Shown one piece after another: positions 41,930-51,450 of a stretch of 64,000 bases of DNA; positions within the stretch are counted from its first letter, which is position 1, and the number at the start of each line of letters is the position of its first letter. The notes beneath the pieces are model-generated. The model searched no databases, had not been told where the DNA came from, and was given only the letters and a program-made list of their open reading frames with translations. The DNA lies in NCBI GenBank assembly GCA_000257205.1, contig AEZC01000234.1, positions 21,979 through 85,978 of the forward strand, read 5' to 3'. Position numbers and translations under genes: made by a program. The DNA comes from Vibrio ordalii ATCC 33509 (GTDB lineage: Bacteria; Pseudomonadota; Gammaproteobacteria; Enterobacterales; Vibrionaceae).

Positions 41930-42256
41930 CAGTAAAATGCAAAAAAAATGTCGTTTGTTGTTTTTCTATACTTAGTGACTCGTTTTTGCCCATTTTCGTT
42001 AAAAATTAGTGTCAGATTAGATAGTGAAAGAAGCGTTGAAAAGAAAATAGGAGCTTTGAATGGAGCAAATAGCGAATAAAATCGCGTTGAAAAACACACG
42101 TTTATCCGTTTGGTTACACTAAAGGAGCAAACTCACCGAACTTGTTTTAGTTTTTGACGGAAAATGGACCTATTCATAACTTAATCGTTGTAGAGGTAAT
42201 CGTTGTAGAGGTAATCGCTGTAGAGGTAGAAGGGGTTGGATAAATATGACAGGCAA
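41930..42256. other. Spacer between the two tRNA units (no gene seen)
   Basis: This AT-rich gap of about 330 bases has no convincing frame or RNA. It holds a three-unit 15-bp tandem repeat at 42182-42229. Confidence 0.6.
42182..42229. repeat. 15-bp tandem repeat between tRNA units
   Basis: TAATCGTTGTAGAGG occurs twice exactly and once with one change (TAATCGCTGTAGAGG), head to tail, with a partial fourth start. The copy number could vary between strains. Confidence 0.9.
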
Positions 42257-42287
42257 TAAAAAAAGCCAAGTCGTTAGACTTGGCTTT
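42257..42287 (-). terminator. Terminator of the proximal tRNA unit
   Basis: On the minus strand AAAGCCAAGTC, loop TAAC, GACTTGGCTTT are followed by TTTT. It is a perfect intrinsic terminator just after tRNA-Asn. Confidence 0.92.
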
Positions 42288-42292
42288 AAAAG

Positions 42293-42368
42293 TGGCTCCC
42301 CCTGCAAGACTTGAACTTGCGACATACGGATTAACAGTCCGCCGTTCTACCGACTGAACTAAGGGGGA
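42293..42368 (-). tRNA. tRNA-Asn (GTT)
   Basis: It is the third tRNA-Asn copy, 76 bases with encoded CCA. It ends the proximal unit. Confidence 0.97.
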
Positions 42369-42404
42369 ATTATCTGTGTAAGTCTAAGACTTCGCACCAA
42401 ATAA

Positions 42405-42480
42405 TGGTGCCTCGAGGCGGAATCGAACCACCGACACGAGGATTTTCAATCCTCTGCTCTACCGACTGAGCTATCGAGGC
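42405..42480 (-). tRNA. tRNA-Phe (GAA) with changed acceptor stem
   Basis: It is 76 bases with encoded CCA and anticodon GAA. Compared with the other two Phe copies, the acceptor stem reads GCCTCGA/TCGAGGC instead of GCCCGGA/TCCGGGC. Two base pairs changed on both sides, so pairing is kept. The remainder is identical. Confidence 0.95.
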
Positions 42481-42486
42481 AATAAA

Positions 42487-42562
<76 letters not shown>

Positions 42563-42626
42563 GCACTTTATTTATTGCTTGCTGCTACTTTAACAAAAGC
42601 ACCAACAGCACCAACAATTTAATTTG

Positions 42627-42702
42627 TGGTGCCCGGAGGCGGAATCGAACCACCGACACGAGGATTTTCAATCCTCTGCTCTACCGACTGAGCTATCCGG
42701 GC
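42627..42702 (-). tRNA. tRNA-Phe (GAA)
   Basis: It is 76 bases with encoded CCA, anticodon GAA and the usual acceptor stem. It is the first gene of the proximal unit, right after its promoter. Confidence 0.97.
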
Positions 42703-42713
42703 AACGGAGCGCT

Positions 42714-42742
42714 ATTAAACGGATTTTCCCTTCAATCGTCAA
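42714..42742 (-). promoter_or_regulatory. Promoter of the proximal tRNA unit
   Basis: Minus-strand TTGACG, a 17-base spacer and TTTAAT are followed by AGCGCTCCGTT, a GC-rich discriminator. It is a strong sigma-70 stable-RNA promoter. Confidence 0.85.
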
Positions 42743-42808
42743 CTGCTTTTTGGAAATTTTTTGAAAAAACGGTTTGTTTGCTGGGAATTTAGACAAAGCT
42801 GCGCTTTT

Positions 42809-43939
42809 TTATCCACCCGCGTTAAATTCCTTTTTGAATTTTGTTACTTTTTCTAAGTACCTTCTCGATTCAGCATTAGGGTGTTTTTGGGTCAGCGCCC
42901 AATAGACTTGATTGGGTTGCAGTGAATTTAAGTCTCTCATCGCTCGCTTTCTATCTTTGCTAAAGGTATTGAGTACTCCTCCTGTGCCGCCGTTGTAGGC
43001 CGAAATCATACTGTATTCGAGTGACGTTGGATGGCTGACTTCTTTGAGGTAGCGGTTTTTCAGAATATAAAAATAGGCCGTTCCCGTATCAATATTTTTT
43101 TCTGGATCAAACAGATATTCAGGGCTGGGCTCACCAGATTTATTTTTGACCAGTTTAAAGACATCTCGACCTGCGGTTTTAGGAACCACTTGCATCAGGC
43201 CATACGCATTGGCCCAACTGACGGCGTAGGGGTTAAAGCTACTTTCCGTTTTTATGATCGCGTAGATCAGATCTTCGGGAATGTTATATTTTTTCGAGGC
43301 TCGGTGCACGATGTCGGCGTATTTATAACCTCGTTTAGAGGCATGATCCGCTACCATAGGAATTTCCACATAGTAGGCTTTTTTGAAATCAACGTTCTTA
43401 ACTTTTAATTTATTTTCAATAAGATAATCAGCAAATCGATTCGCGCGCCAACCCCACTGGATCGGTTGTTTATCTTGATCAAGCACTTGGTTGTACAAAA
43501 ATGGCTGACCATTCAATTCGATATTTTGTGAAGAGAAAAGGTCAACGTGTGCGGGATCATCAGGCGTGAGCAAGGTGGTAATAATGGCATTGCGCAGATG
43601 TTTTTTGGGGTCAGTTGGGGAAACTGTTTCGATAATGATAGTTCCCGCAGAGAAATTAACTTCAGAGCGACTCAGGTAATTATCAATATATTTCACATAG
43701 TTGCTTTTACCGGCGACTTTGATTTCTTTAGTGCCCCAACGTTTCTCAATGTTGCCAGAAAAACTGCTGATTAGCGTGTCTAAGGCGGCGGTATCTTTGA
43801 CAAATTGCCCAGGTAGTTGCGCTAAGTTTTTGGCAAAACGGTTGGTCGTCTCATAGTCGACGCTGTAGATGCGTTCAACTAATTCTCGGCTACAACCTGC
43901 AAGTAGCATTGCAATAAAAAAGTAAGTCAGCTTTCTCAT
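42809..43939 (-). CDS. mltC: Membrane-bound lytic murein transglycosylase C
   Basis: The protein has 376 residues. A lipoprotein signal with lipobox LLAGC (Cys16) anchors it in the outer membrane. An N-terminal MltC domain (about 30-180) precedes the SLT domain with YAIIKTESSFNPYAVS (catalytic Glu) and AYGLMQVVPKTAG. It cleaves peptidoglycan glycan strands to anhydro-muropeptides. It is the last gene of mutY-yggX-mltC. Confidence 0.95.
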   Translation of the reverse strand: MRKLTYFFIAMLLAGCSRELVERIYSVDYETTNRFAKNLAQLPGQFVKDTAALDTLISSFSGNIEKRWGTKEIKVAGKSNYVKYIDNYLSRSEVNFSAGTIIIETVSPTDPKKHLRNAIITTLLTPDDPAHVDLFSSQNIELNGQPFLYNQVLDQDKQPIQWGWRANRFADYLIENKLKVKNVDFKKAYYVEIPMVADHASKRGYKYADIVHRASKKYNIPEDLIYAIIKTESSFNPYAVSWANAYGLMQVVPKTAGRDVFKLVKNKSGEPSPEYLFDPEKNIDTGTAYFYILKNRYLKEVSHPTSLEYSMISAYNGGTGGVLNTFSKDRKRAMRDLNSLQPNQVYWALTQKHPNAESRRYLEKVTKFKKEFNAGG

Positions 43940-44017
43940 TATCTTCCTAATACAAAAATGACATCAGAGCGTTTACTATGATGTCATTGATTATCCTCGA
44001 AATAAATAAGGTATCTC

Positions 44018-44290
44018 TTATTTGCTTGGTGGCGTGTAACCTTCGATATGGACCTCTTTTCCTTCAAATAGGAAGTTGGTCATTTCGGTTTCCAGTAATT
44101 TACGATGTTCAGGGTCCATCATATTGAGTTTTTTCTCGTTGATCAGCATGGTTTGCTTATGCTGCCATTGTGCCCAAGCCTCTTTTGAGATGTTGTCAAA
44201 AATACGTTTACCCAATTCACCTGGGTACAGTTGAAAATCCAAACCGTCGGCTTCTTTATTTAGTCGAGCACAAAATACAGTGCGGCTCAT
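44018..44290 (-). CDS. yggX: Oxidative damage/iron-trafficking protein YggX
   Basis: The protein has 90 residues from ATG 44290 with GGAAG upstream; the frame extends two codons farther without support. It carries [19 protein letters not shown] and [10 protein letters not shown]. YggX protects iron-sulfur enzymes from oxidation and sits downstream of mutY, itself an iron-sulfur enzyme, as in E. coli. Confidence 0.96.
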   Translation of the reverse strand: MSRTVFCARLNKEADGLDFQLYPGELGKRIFDNISKEAWAQWQHKQTMLINEKKLNMMDPEHRKLLETEMTNFLFEGKEVHIEGYTPPSK

Positions 44291-44311
44291 GGTCACTTCC
44301 TCTTCGGTGTT

Positions 44312-45367
44312 TTAAGGGTTAATTTCAAATGGAAGGCTTTCTAGCAACTGTTTTACAGGAGCGGCTAAGCCGATTTGTTTCGGTTGGGCTAAGTTATACC
44401 AAAGACCTTTGCTTGCTTCCATGATGATGTTCGGTTGTTGAGATAACTCCACCAAGATCGGTGTGATCTCTAGATTATAATGGCTAAACGTGTGGCGAAA
44501 AGCGATGAGTGGGCGAATAGAGTCGATAGTGCTCTCTTTGATGGCTCTGTGATCAAGTTGATCTTCGATGGCGCTATTAGGGTTTTCAGGAAAGCAAAAC
44601 ACCCCCCCCCAAATGCCACTTTGAGGGCGCTGTTCTAACCATACTTGATGGTTATGGTGCAGCATCACAAACCAAGTCTGTTTGGTTGGTTTGTCTGTTT
44701 TTGGTTTTTTGCCCGGATAATCGAGTGGGTTATTTTGTTTATTGGCGATGCAAAAAGATTCAACTGGGCAGAGTGTACATTTCGGTTTGCTACGTGTGCA
44801 GACCATCGCCCCCATATCCATCATGGCTTGGTTATATTTATCAACATCTTGCGCTGGCGTATTTTGTTCGGCATGTTGCCATAATTGAGTTTCAACTTTT
44901 TTTTGCCCCGGCCAGCCTTCGACAGCAAAACAGCGGGCTAAAGTTCGCTTTACGTTACCATCTAAAATGGCGTGCGGCTGCTTATAAACCGAAGAAAGCA
45001 CCGCCGCAGCGGTTGAGCGGCCAATACCCGGTAGAGCATTCATCTGTTCGATATCAAGGGGAAACTCACCGCCATATTCGCTGGCCACTATTTTGGCTGC
45101 TTTGTGTAGATTGCGCGCACGCGCGTAATAACCAAGGCCAGTCCATAGGTGCAGTACCTCGTCTTGTTCTGCATTGGCCAAATCAATCACGGTTGGAAAG
45201 CGTTGTATGAAGCGTTCGAAATAAGGGATCACCGTGGCGACTTGAGTTTGTTGGAGCATAATTTCCGACAGCCAAACGCTGTAGGCCGTTTTGTTTTGTT
45301 GCCACGGCAAATGTTTGCGCCCATAGGCGTCATACCATTTTAAAATGGCGTTAGCGAAAGGTGTCAC
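44312..45367 (-). CDS. mutY: A/G-specific adenine glycosylase MutY
   Basis: The protein has 351 residues. The helix-hairpin-helix [15 protein letters not shown] (about 110-124), catalytic [15 protein letters not shown] region and the iron-sulfur cysteines in [17 protein letters not shown] (about 190-206) are present, as is the C-terminal NUDIX-like oxoG reader. It removes A opposite 8-oxoG. The gene carries a run of nine G (44602-44610) in the WGGV codons of the C-terminal domain, a site prone to frameshift. The frame is intact here. Confidence 0.96.
   Translation of the reverse strand: MTPFANAILKWYDAYGRKHLPWQQNKTAYSVWLSEIMLQQTQVATVIPYFERFIQRFPTVIDLANAEQDEVLHLWTGLGYYARARNLHKAAKIVASEYGGEFPLDIEQMNALPGIGRSTAAAVLSSVYKQPHAILDGNVKRTLARCFAVEGWPGQKKVETQLWQHAEQNTPAQDVDKYNQAMMDMGAMVCTRSKPKCTLCPVESFCIANKQNNPLDYPGKKPKTDKPTKQTWFVMLHHNHQVWLEQRPQSGIWGGVFCFPENPNSAIEDQLDHRAIKESTIDSIRPLIAFRHTFSHYNLEITPILVELSQQPNIIMEASKGLWYNLAQPKQIGLAAPVKQLLESLPFEINP
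44602..44610 (-). repeat. Nine-G homopolymer inside mutY
   Basis: The plus strand has nine C in a row, giving TGG GGG GGG GTG on the coding strand (W G G V, about residue 255). Slippage by one base would truncate the oxoG-recognition domain. Confidence 0.95.
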
Positions 45368-45542
45368 GACAGGCTCTTTGGTTTATAGTTTTAGTGGAGC
45401 AAAATTGCACCACATAAATGTGACGTTGTAAAACGGACAAATTGTGTGGATTTATCCAACAAGTTTATTTCGATAACACTTGCACCGAGAATAATTCTTT
45501 GGATAATCCCCGCTTTGATTAATCAATGTGCAGGCAAGATCA

Positions 45543-46262
45543 ATGAGTGAAGTAACCACCAACGAATATACCGAAGAAGGCAAAATACTGCGTCGAATCC
45601 GTAGTTTCGTTCGTCGTGAGGGTCGATTAACCAAAGGCCAAGAAGCGGCAATGAATGAATGTTGGCCAACAATGGGTATTGATTTCCAACCACAATTGCT
45701 CGATTGGGCGGCGGTTTTTGGTAACGATAACCCGGTGGTTTTAGAAATCGGTTTTGGTATGGGCGCTTCATTAGTTGAAATGGCTAAAAATGCACCGAAA
45801 AAAAACTTTTTTGGTATTGAAGTGCATAGCCCAGGTGTTGGCGCCTGTTTGTCGGCTGCTCGTGATGCTGGCGTGACTAATTTACGCGTGATGTGCCATG
45901 ATGCAGTGGAAGTGTTTGAACACATGATCCCTGATGGTAGCCTGCATACACTGCAACTGTTCTTCCCTGATCCTTGGCACAAAAAACGTCACCATAAGCG
46001 CCGTATTGTGCAGTTAGAGTTTGCGGAAATGGTGCGTCAAAAACTAAAAATGGAAGAGGGCATCTTTCATATGGCGACGGACTGGGAAAACTACGCTGAG
46101 CATATGATTGAAGTGATGAATCAAGCGCCGGGCTTTGCCAATATTGCCGCAGAAGGTGACTATATTCCTCGTCCTGAAGAGCGTTCTTTGACTAAATTTG
46201 AAGCGCGTGGTCACCGTTTAGGTCATGGTGTGTGGGATATCAAATATAAACGCACCGCGTAA
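45543..46262 (+). CDS. trmB: tRNA (guanine-N7-)-methyltransferase TrmB
   Basis: The protein has 239 residues from ATG 45543 (MSEVTTNEY); the frame opens five codons earlier but family homology starts here. SAM-binding [16 protein letters not shown], the substrate motif [15 protein letters not shown] and the C-terminal [14 protein letters not shown] are visible. It methylates G46 in the variable loop of many tRNAs. It is divergent from mutY. Confidence 0.97.
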   Translation: MSEVTTNEYTEEGKILRRIRSFVRREGRLTKGQEAAMNECWPTMGIDFQPQLLDWAAVFGNDNPVVLEIGFGMGASLVEMAKNAPKKNFFGIEVHSPGVGACLSAARDAGVTNLRVMCHDAVEVFEHMIPDGSLHTLQLFFPDPWHKKRHHKRRIVQLEFAEMVRQKLKMEEGIFHMATDWENYAEHMIEVMNQAPGFANIAAEGDYIPRPEERSLTKFEARGHRLGHGVWDIKYKRTA

Positions 46263-46302
46263 CGACTCACTTTTGTTGCTGCAACAAAATTAGCGATTAA
46301 AG

Positions 46303-46335
46303 AAAAGCCAACATTGTTGTAATGTTGGCTTTTTC
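46303..46335 (+). terminator. Terminator after trmB
   Basis: AAAAGCCAACATT, loop GTTGT, AATGTTGGCTTTTT is a clear intrinsic terminator on the plus strand. Confidence 0.92.
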
Positions 46336-46405
46336 GGCCTTAGCGCCCTACGAAAATCATTATAAAAATAGAGAAAAACATTTCTCACCCGAGGTAAGGT
46401 CACCC

Positions 46406-47326
46406 ATGAAGCTAACACCCAATCTGCTTGCTGATATTTTGTGTGAGGTTCGCCCACTGATCGGCAAAGGAAAAGTCGCCGATTACATTCCTGCTTTAGC
46501 CAAAGTACCGAATAACAAGCTGGCGATCGCGGTTTACACCAATCAAGGTGAAGTGATTTCGGCTGGAGATGCCACGGAAGGATTCTCAATTCAATCCATC
46601 TCTAAAGCCTTGAGCTTAACGCTCGCTATGATGCTCTATAAACCAGAAGAGCTATGGCTTCGTGTCGGAAAAGAGCCTTCAGGCCAAGCGTTTAATTCAA
46701 TGATCCAGCTTGAAATGGAGCAGGGCATTCCGCGTAACCCTTTTATCAATGCTGGAGCTATTGTGGTGGCAGATATGCTGCATAGCCGTTTATCAGCCCC
46801 TCGGCAGCGCTTACTGGAGTTTGTACGTCAGTTGTCGGGTGAGGAGGGCATCGTATACGACAAAGTGGTGGCGGCTTCAGAAATGATGCACAGCGATCGC
46901 AATGCCGCCATCGCCTATTTGATGCGCTCGTTTGGTAATTTCAATAATGACGTTATCCCGGTACTGCACAACTATTTTCACGCTTGTTCACTTAAAATGA
47001 GCTGTGTTCAATTAGCAAAAACCTTCAGTTATCTGGCAAATAAAGGGGTGTCCGTGCATACCAAGGAAGCGATAGTAACGCCAACACAAAGCAAGCAGAT
47101 CAATGCCTTATTGGCGACTTGCGGTTTGTATGATGGCGCAGGAGAGTTCGCTTATCGTGTTGGCATGCCGGGTAAATCGGGCGTAGGTGGCGGTATTATT
47201 GCGGTTGTTCCTGGGGAGATGACGATTGCGGTTTGGTCGCCAGAGCTTGATGCGTCAGGTAATTCTTTAGCGGGTACTAAGATGTTAGAACTCTTGGCTG
47301 AGCGTATTGGTCGCTCTATCTTTTAA
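46406..47326 (+). CDS. glsA: Glutaminase
   Basis: The protein has 306 residues from ATG 46406 ([15 protein letters not shown]), with GAGGTAAGG upstream; the frame runs farther back through the terminator but lacks support. The serine-lysine pair of the beta-lactamase-like fold is in SISK (64-67), and [15 protein letters not shown] is typical. It hydrolyses glutamine to glutamate and ammonia and may aid acid resistance. Confidence 0.95.
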   Translation: MKLTPNLLADILCEVRPLIGKGKVADYIPALAKVPNNKLAIAVYTNQGEVISAGDATEGFSIQSISKALSLTLAMMLYKPEELWLRVGKEPSGQAFNSMIQLEMEQGIPRNPFINAGAIVVADMLHSRLSAPRQRLLEFVRQLSGEEGIVYDKVVAASEMMHSDRNAAIAYLMRSFGNFNNDVIPVLHNYFHACSLKMSCVQLAKTFSYLANKGVSVHTKEAIVTPTQSKQINALLATCGLYDGAGEFAYRVGMPGKSGVGGGIIAVVPGEMTIAVWSPELDASGNSLAGTKMLELLAERIGRSIF

Positions 47327-47362
47327 GTTCAATATTCTCTGACAGCCCGTGCTTTTGGCAAA

Positions 47363-47392
47363 AGATTGGCTACCGATTCGGTTAGCCAATCT
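47363..47392 (-). terminator. Probable terminator between glsA and hemW
   Basis: AGATTGGCTA(ACC) and GG(T)TAGCCAATCT pair in a long stem. On the minus strand it is followed by TTTTGCC, which suits the end of the hemW chain; on the plus strand only CTCTG follows. Confidence 0.65.
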
Positions 47393-47409
47393 CTGTTGGG
47401 TTTATCTTT

Positions 47410-48567
47410 TTAGTCGTCAGCCATAAAGGATTCGAGCAAGTCATTAAGAAACAGTTTTCCTTTTTCTGTGATTTGCCAGTGACTTTCGGTTTGCGTTAAA
47501 TAGTGTTCGGCTAGTGCCCAATCTATCGTTGGCTGAATCACGCTTAAACTTAATCCAGTTGTTTCAACAAAGTCTTGTTTCGGACAAGCTTCCATCAAGC
47601 GAAAGCGGTTCATGAAGAATTCAAAAGGGCGATCCGCAGCGGCGACTTCAAATTCGTCATCCAAGTAGGGTTTGAGTAAATTGAGATAGCCACGCGGATG
47701 CTTCACCTTAGTGGTACGCACAATACGTCCGTCACTAAAGCTGAGTTTGCCATGCGCGCCACAACCAATCCCCAGATAATCACCAAAGCGCCAGTAATTT
47801 AAGTTGTGTTGGCATTGATAGCCGGGTTTGCTATAGCCAGAAATTTCATACTGCACGTACCCAGCGGCGGCCAATTTTTGGTGACCCAACTCGAAAATAT
47901 CCCATAGTGCGTCATCATCTGGCAAAGTAGGCGGTTTAAAGTAGAAAACCGTATTAGGTTCAATGGTCAGTTGATACCAAGAAAGATGAGGTGGGTTTAG
48001 TGCAATCGCTTTGTCTAAATCGGCCAGCGCTTGTTCACAGTTTTGATCGGGTAAGCCATGCATCAAATCTAAGTTGAAGCTGTTTAAGCCAATTTGATGA
48101 GCTAATTGAGCGGCATTAACCGCCTCTTGCTGACCGTGAATTCGCCCTAAACGTACCAGTTTTTGTGGCTCAAAACTTTGTACACCAATCGAGATGCGCG
48201 TCACCCCTGCTTGTCGATATCCAACAAAACGGTCAGCCTCTACCGTGCCCGGGTTGGCCTCCATGGTGATTTCAATCCCAGGCTTAAACGCAATACGCGC
48301 TTCAATGCCTTGCAGCAGGCGAGCAATACCTTCAGCAGAAAAAAGACTCGGTGTACCACCGCCAATAAAAATGGAATGCAATGGGCGAGGATGGTCTGCA
48401 AGGCGGTATTTGGCGATATCGGTATCGAGATCGTCCAATAGCGCATCAATGTATTCACGTTCAGGAATATCGTGCTTTAGCGCGTGAGAGTTAAAATCAC
48501 AATAGGGGCATTTTTGTACACACCAGGGGATGTGCACGTACAAACTCAGCGCGGGTGGTTGCAACAT
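47410..48567 (-). CDS. hemW: Radical SAM heme chaperone HemW
   Basis: The protein has 385 residues. VHIPWCVQKCPYCDFNSH holds the CX3CX2C radical SAM cluster ligands, followed by IFIGGGTPSLFS and the GIGCGAHGKLSF region. It was long called an HemN-like coproporphyrinogen oxidase; current work makes it a heme carrier for membrane enzymes. The start overlaps the rdgB stop by one base. Confidence 0.95.
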   Translation of the reverse strand: MLQPPALSLYVHIPWCVQKCPYCDFNSHALKHDIPEREYIDALLDDLDTDIAKYRLADHPRPLHSIFIGGGTPSLFSAEGIARLLQGIEARIAFKPGIEITMEANPGTVEADRFVGYRQAGVTRISIGVQSFEPQKLVRLGRIHGQQEAVNAAQLAHQIGLNSFNLDLMHGLPDQNCEQALADLDKAIALNPPHLSWYQLTIEPNTVFYFKPPTLPDDDALWDIFELGHQKLAAAGYVQYEISGYSKPGYQCQHNLNYWRFGDYLGIGCGAHGKLSFSDGRIVRTTKVKHPRGYLNLLKPYLDDEFEVAAADRPFEFFMNRFRLMEACPKQDFVETTGLSLSVIQPTIDWALAEHYLTQTESHWQITEKGKLFLNDLLESFMADD

Positions 48568-49166
48568 TATGAATTTTGCTCGCTTAAGGTTTTAAATAGC
48601 ATTTTTAGCGCTTTGCCACGATGTGAAAGCTGCTTTTTACGTGCAGGTAGCAGTTCAGCTGAAGCGCAGTTATCTTCAGGGACAAAGAAGATCGGATCAT
48701 AACCAAAACCGTTACTGCCATGCGCTTGGTGCAAGATGCGACCTTGCCACGTACCATGGCAGACAAGTGGTGTTGGGTCATTTTCGTGACGCATGAAAAC
48801 CAGCACGCAATGAAAACGAGCGGTGCGTTGTTCGTCTGGTACACCTTCCATCGCCGCTAATAATTTTTCTAGGTTTTGTTGGTCACTGGCATTTTCACCC
48901 GCGTAGCGCGCCGAGTAAATTCCCGGAGCACCTTGCAGATAATCCACTTCTAATCCTGAATCATCGGCAATCGCCGGTAAGCCAGTGATTTTGGCAGCAT
49001 GTCGTGCTTTGATGATCGCATTTTCAATAAAGGTGGTGCCAGTCTCTGCGGCTTCTGGGGCGTTTAATTCTGTTTGCGCCACCACATCAAAACCGAAATC
49101 AACCAGCAGATCAGCCATTTCGCGCACTTTGCCTTGGTTTCCTGTGGCTAATACTATTTTTTTCAT
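48567..49166 (-). CDS. rdgB: XTP/dITP diphosphatase RdgB
   Basis: The protein has 199 residues. [46 protein letters not shown] and LSHRGKAL are the Ham1 family blocks. It removes inosine and xanthosine triphosphates from the nucleotide pool. It lies between the DUF4426 gene and hemW in one chain. Confidence 0.97.
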   Translation of the reverse strand: MKKIVLATGNQGKVREMADLLVDFGFDVVAQTELNAPEAAETGTTFIENAIIKARHAAKITGLPAIADDSGLEVDYLQGAPGIYSARYAGENASDQQNLEKLLAAMEGVPDEQRTARFHCVLVFMRHENDPTPLVCHGTWQGRILHQAHGSNGFGYDPIFFVPEDNCASAELLPARKKQLSHRGKALKMLFKTLSEQNS

Positions 49167-49178
49167 TGCACTGTTTCT

Positions 49179-49610
49179 CTATTCTTCGACGTAGAATTTT
49201 TGGGTGAATTTAAGCTTACCGGTGCCTTTTAAGCCCGCATCAACCTCAATGTCAAAACTCAAATTCTCTTCATTGGTAATGGGGAATTCAGCGAGGTAAT
49301 AAATCGCGTTACCCTCTTTGAATTGTTTAAATTCAAGTTCACGTACCTGACCGATTAGGTTTTTCGCATTACCTTTGAGTTTCGCTTCCATAGCTGGTTT
49401 ACCTAAGGCCGAGTTATCTAATACGCTGATGTTTAAAATAGCCGAGTAACCATTACGTTTTAACTGATAACTGCGCGCCACTTGTGGCGTTAAAAATGTT
49501 GAGTTGAAAGCTGAGTAGTGCACTTCAACATTCTTGATGGTTTGAAACTGCTCGGCGAGTGTGGGTAGCGAAATAAAGGCTATAACAAACGCTATCATCC
49601 ATTTACGCAT
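49179..49610 (-). CDS. DUF4426 periplasmic protein
   Basis: The protein has 143 residues with a signal peptide (about 1-19, ending TLA). The body is beta-rich with VEVHYSAFNSTFLTPQVAR near the start, typical of DUF4426, which in Vibrio and Pseudomonas is found with the yggS-proC-yggT cluster. No function is known. GGAG is placed well before the start. Confidence 0.88.
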   Translation of the reverse strand: MRKWMIAFVIAFISLPTLAEQFQTIKNVEVHYSAFNSTFLTPQVARSYQLKRNGYSAILNISVLDNSALGKPAMEAKLKGNAKNLIGQVRELEFKQFKEGNAIYYLAEFPITNEENLSFDIEVDAGLKGTGKLKFTQKFYVEE

Positions 49611-49652
49611 GTGGTGCTCCTTATAAAACAGAGTGGGCTAAATAAAAAGCCA

Positions 49653-49943
49653 TCACAAGATGGCTTCAATCGGCTGTGGTATCACTTGAGGTGAATGAAT
49701 TCGGACTTGTTTATGGCGTCCCAATTCCCCTTTTTCTATCTCGATTAAACCTTTGGCGACTTTAAATTGTTTAGCCAAAAATTGGGTTAAATGAGCGTTG
49801 GCTTTGCCATCAACAGGCGGGGCGGTGATGGCAATTTTGAGCTCTTCACCATGCAAGCCGACGATACTATCGCGGCTTGCTTTGGGTTGGATATAGAGCT
49901 TGAGGATCAGATCCTCTCCCTCTTGCCAAACAGCAGATGACAT
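49653..49943 (-). CDS. yggU: DUF167 family protein YggU
   Basis: The protein has 96 residues from ATG 49943, whose A overlaps the yggT TAA (TAATG), a sign of coupling; a frame start 15 bases earlier is less likely. [23 protein letters not shown] and [12 protein letters not shown] are the DUF167 blocks. The role is unknown. Confidence 0.94.
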   Translation of the reverse strand: MSSAVWQEGEDLILKLYIQPKASRDSIVGLHGEELKIAITAPPVDGKANAHLTQFLAKQFKVAKGLIEIEKGELGRHKQVRIHSPQVIPQPIEAIL

Positions 49944-50500
49944 TACAACTGATACCATACTGGGCCAATAAAATCGCCCATTAGGAAGTTAGCAAACTGC
50001 AGCACAATAAACAGCACTAATACACTTAAATCAAAACCACCCATCGCTGGTAGGATACGGCGGATCGGCGCAAGCATCGGCTCGGTTAATTGATGAAATA
50101 CATATTCAATCGGGCTGCGGCCTTGGCTAACCCAACTGAGAATGGCGCGGATCAAGAGTACCCAGAACAGTAAACCGCCAGCGGCTTTGACTAACGAGAG
50201 TAAGCCTAAGAATAAAAAGTAGACGCTAAAACTAACCGCACCACCTGATGCCACCAGCATTAAGGCAATAAATTTCAATACGCACAGCACGTACGCAAAG
50301 AGAACCGTGGCCAAATCTAGGCTACCAATGGATGGAATCGCTCGGCGCAGTGGGCCAACCACAGGTTGCGTTGCTTTGACGATAAACTGGGAGAATGGGT
50401 TATAGAAATCGGCACGCGCTGCTTGTAACCAAATGCGTAAAATTACGACCATGATGTACAGATCAAACAGGGTGGAGATCAAAAAACTCATTGAATTCAT
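49943..50500 (-). CDS. yggT: YggT family membrane protein
   Basis: The protein has 185 residues in two similar YggT halves, each with membrane segments and an amphipathic (N/S)P(F/I)xxF motif. It is an inner membrane protein; homologues are linked to osmotic protection and cell division. It lies between proC and yggU. Confidence 0.95.
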   Translation of the reverse strand: MNSMSFLISTLFDLYIMVVILRIWLQAARADFYNPFSQFIVKATQPVVGPLRRAIPSIGSLDLATVLFAYVLCVLKFIALMLVASGGAVSFSVYFLFLGLLSLVKAAGGLLFWVLLIRAILSWVSQGRSPIEYVFHQLTEPMLAPIRRILPAMGGFDLSVLVLFIVLQFANFLMGDFIGPVWYQL

Positions 50501-50570
50501 AACTAGCCCTTAATATGAGTAGAGTGTCGTTTGCGCTTTTGCGCTATAGCTTAGTGAAACGCCACTAGGA

Positions 50571-51389
50571 TTAAAACAGTTTTTCCATTTCTTGTGCACG
50601 ACTCACGGCCGCTTGCATCGCTTGTGCAACGATATTGGCAAGTTGATGCTCGTTAAAGGCGCCAATCGCCTCGGCGGTGGTGCCACCTTTGGAAGTCACT
50701 TGTTCACGCAATGTCGAGAGTTCAATCTCAGGGTTTGCCACCACCATTTCGGCTGCGCCTAACGCCGCTTGTTGTACTAACAAACGGGCCGTTTCTTTAT
50801 CAAAGCCTTGAGCGATGGCTTCATTTTGCATCGCTTCCATAAACAAAAAGAAGTAGGCAGGCGCACTGCCTGCGGCGGCGATGATGCCATTAATGGCGGA
50901 CTCGTTTTCAACCCAGCACACTTCACCAACGGCTTGTAGCAATTGTGCGGTAAAGCGTTTGTCTTGCTCTGATACGCTTGGAGTGGCAAATAGACCGCTC
51001 ATGCCTCGATTGATCAGCGAAGGTGTATTGGGCATGGCGCGTACTAGTTGCAGTTCGGTCGCCAGCATCTCATTAAGGCGCGCCGCAGCAACACCGGCTG
51101 CAATGGAGATCACCAACTTATTTCTAAAATCAATGGATTGCAAAGGTTGACAGACACTGGCCATCAACTGCGGTTTGACCGCCAGTACCACCACATCGGC
51201 TTGCTGCGCTGCGGCAAGATTATCGCTGGTGGTGTGAATGCCATACGCACTTTCCAGTGGTTTGCGTCTTGTTTCTGACGGTGCGGTCGCGGTAATTCTA
51301 TCAGCTGGATAACCGCTGGCGACTAAGCCTGCAATAATTGCTTTGGCCATATTGCCTGCACCGATAAAAGTGATGTTTCTCTGCTGCAT
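50571..51389 (-). CDS. proC: Pyrroline-5-carboxylate reductase
   Basis: The protein has 272 residues from ATG 51389 (MQQRNITFIGAGNMAKAII); the open frame reaches 51473 inside yggS but that part is not family-like. The Rossmann motif FIGAGNMAKAIIAGL is at about 8-22, and the C-terminal signature spans the region with TSKGGTTAEAI. It makes proline from P5C with NADPH. Confidence 0.96.
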   Translation of the reverse strand: MQQRNITFIGAGNMAKAIIAGLVASGYPADRITATAPSETRRKPLESAYGIHTTSDNLAAAQQADVVVLAVKPQLMASVCQPLQSIDFRNKLVISIAAGVAAARLNEMLATELQLVRAMPNTPSLINRGMSGLFATPSVSEQDKRFTAQLLQAVGEVCWVENESAINGIIAAAGSAPAYFFLFMEAMQNEAIAQGFDKETARLLVQQAALGAAEMVVANPEIELSTLREQVTSKGGTTAEAIGAFNEHQLANIVAQAMQAAVSRAQEMEKLF

Positions 51390-51450
51390 CTGCTGACTTC
51401 TAATTGCTTGTCGCTGATTGATTATTGTGTGATTGATAGATAAGCCTGTG

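Noticed and set aside
43031-43408. 125-codon plus-strand frame opposite mltC
   Set aside because: It overlaps the SLT domain of mltC completely and has no independent start signal.
44686-45210. 174-codon frame on the plus strand opposite mutY
   Set aside because: mutY on the other strand has full family motifs, and this frame has basic, repetitive residues with no domain or ribosome binding site.
45452-45982. 176-codon minus-strand frame opposite trmB
   Set aside because: trmB is certain from its motifs; the antisense frame has low-complexity S/K/P-rich sequence.
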